From Kaftiobacterium sp035693805 (GTDB lineage Bacteria > Sysuimicrobiota > Sysuimicrobiia > Sysuimicrobiales > Kaftiobacteriaceae), in contig DASSGA010000265.1 in the NCBI GenBank assembly GCA_035693805.1, positions 1-12,432 of the forward strand: a stretch of DNA of 12,432 bases, in the 5' to 3' direction. A program made the translations under genes and the position numbers. Shown here one piece after another: positions 12,211 to 12,432 of this stretch. The notes under the pieces were generated by a model, which was given only the letters and a program-made list of their open reading frames with translations, searched no databases and was not told where the DNA came from. Position 1 is the stretch's first letter; every line of letters begins with the position of its first letter.

Positions 12211-12432
12211 TTCACCTTCGTCTTCAATATCGTATCTACTCTATCAAACTCTCTTCCCAAAGTTCTCGATGTTCTTCAAGCGGGCACGGCGGGCTCTATG
12301 TCGGCCGCAAGGGTACAACGTATGATCCGGGCAGGCAGGACTCTCTTCGAACGTTGGCTCCCCATCATCAAAGATGTTCGAACCGCCCTGGCCGCTGATC
12401 CCCTGCCGATCGAAAGGTGAAAGAGTTACTAG
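12211..12432. other. A+T-richer right end with no recognised gene
   Basis: Base composition drops noticeably at about 12220-12290 compared with the rest of the window. The only noteworthy open frame is a plus-strand one with an ATG at 12298 and TGA at 12418-12420, 40 residues beginning MSAARVQRMIRAGRTLFERW and ending AADPLPIER. It reads like a helical protein end, but it lacks a ribosome binding site and its third-position bias is modest. The stretch could hold the promoter of the minus-strand DUF1801 gene, although I find no well-spaced -35/-10 pair. Confidence 0.3.

Noticed and set aside
12250..12400. GIY-YIG-like string GGLYVGRKG in one plus frame
   Set aside because: A very short match without the preceding YxY strand or downstream Arg/Glu residues, so probably chance.
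1..12432. tRNA, rRNA, CRISPR, insertion sequence or phage features
   Set aside because: No cloverleaf, conserved rRNA block, regularly spaced repeats, transposase or integrase motif was seen on either strand.

Overview
The window is G+C-rich bacterial chromosome, roughly two thirds G+C by eye, with strongly G/C-biased third codon positions, frequent GTG starts, AGGAGG-type ribosome binding sites and very tight gene packing. No rRNA, tRNA, plasmid, phage, IS or CRISPR signature is visible. Nothing fixes the phylum. An uncultured free-living soil, sediment or subsurface bacterium is a reasonable guess, no more.

Layout. (1) Positions 1-3914, minus strand: a three-gene overlapping operon, transcribed right to left. 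It holds a dGTPase-family HD hydrolase (dgt-like), a molybdopterin-binding large subunit of the xanthine dehydrogenase family, and a lipoprotein that runs off the left edge and begins at a GTG overlapping the dehydrogenase stop. (2) Positions 3969-5618, plus strand: two genes I do not recognise, divergent from dgt. A strong extended -10 lies only a few bases before the first start codon. The second gene encodes a membrane-anchored or exported protein. (3) Positions 5619-6674, minus: an AI-2E-family permease whose stop codon abuts the stop of the previous gene with no base between. (4) Positions 6728-7098: a small plus-strand ORF for a single-span membrane peptide, meeting tail to tail what looks like a frameshifted gene remnant. 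(5) Positions 7095-9646, minus: a membrane-bound class III adenylate cyclase, translationally coupled behind a DadA-like FAD amine/D-amino-acid oxidoreductase. (6) Positions 9732-12432: a patch of small stand-alone stress and accessory families (VOC/3-dmu-9, DinB, YjbR, DUF1801) mixed with decayed genes. These include a DoxX gene with an internal deletion and frameshift, a possible SRPBCC tail, and a fragment of a large ATPase-type regulator. The YjbR gene appears to have lost an internal segment, and the DUF1801 gene has lost its original start codon.

How it fits together. All four same-strand overlaps on the minus strand are the same tetranucleotide, GTGA, which points to translational coupling in the dgt-dehydrogenase-lipoprotein and oxidoreductase-cyclase units. 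Pairing a dGTP hydrolase with a molybdenum hydroxylase would suit purine turnover, but the substrate of the hydroxylase cannot be read from the sequence and its FAD and iron-sulfur partners are absent here. I see no convincing new multi-gene defence or biosynthetic system. The best candidates for something undescribed are the two-gene unit at 3992-5618, the small membrane peptide at 6728-6886, and the relic-rich right end.
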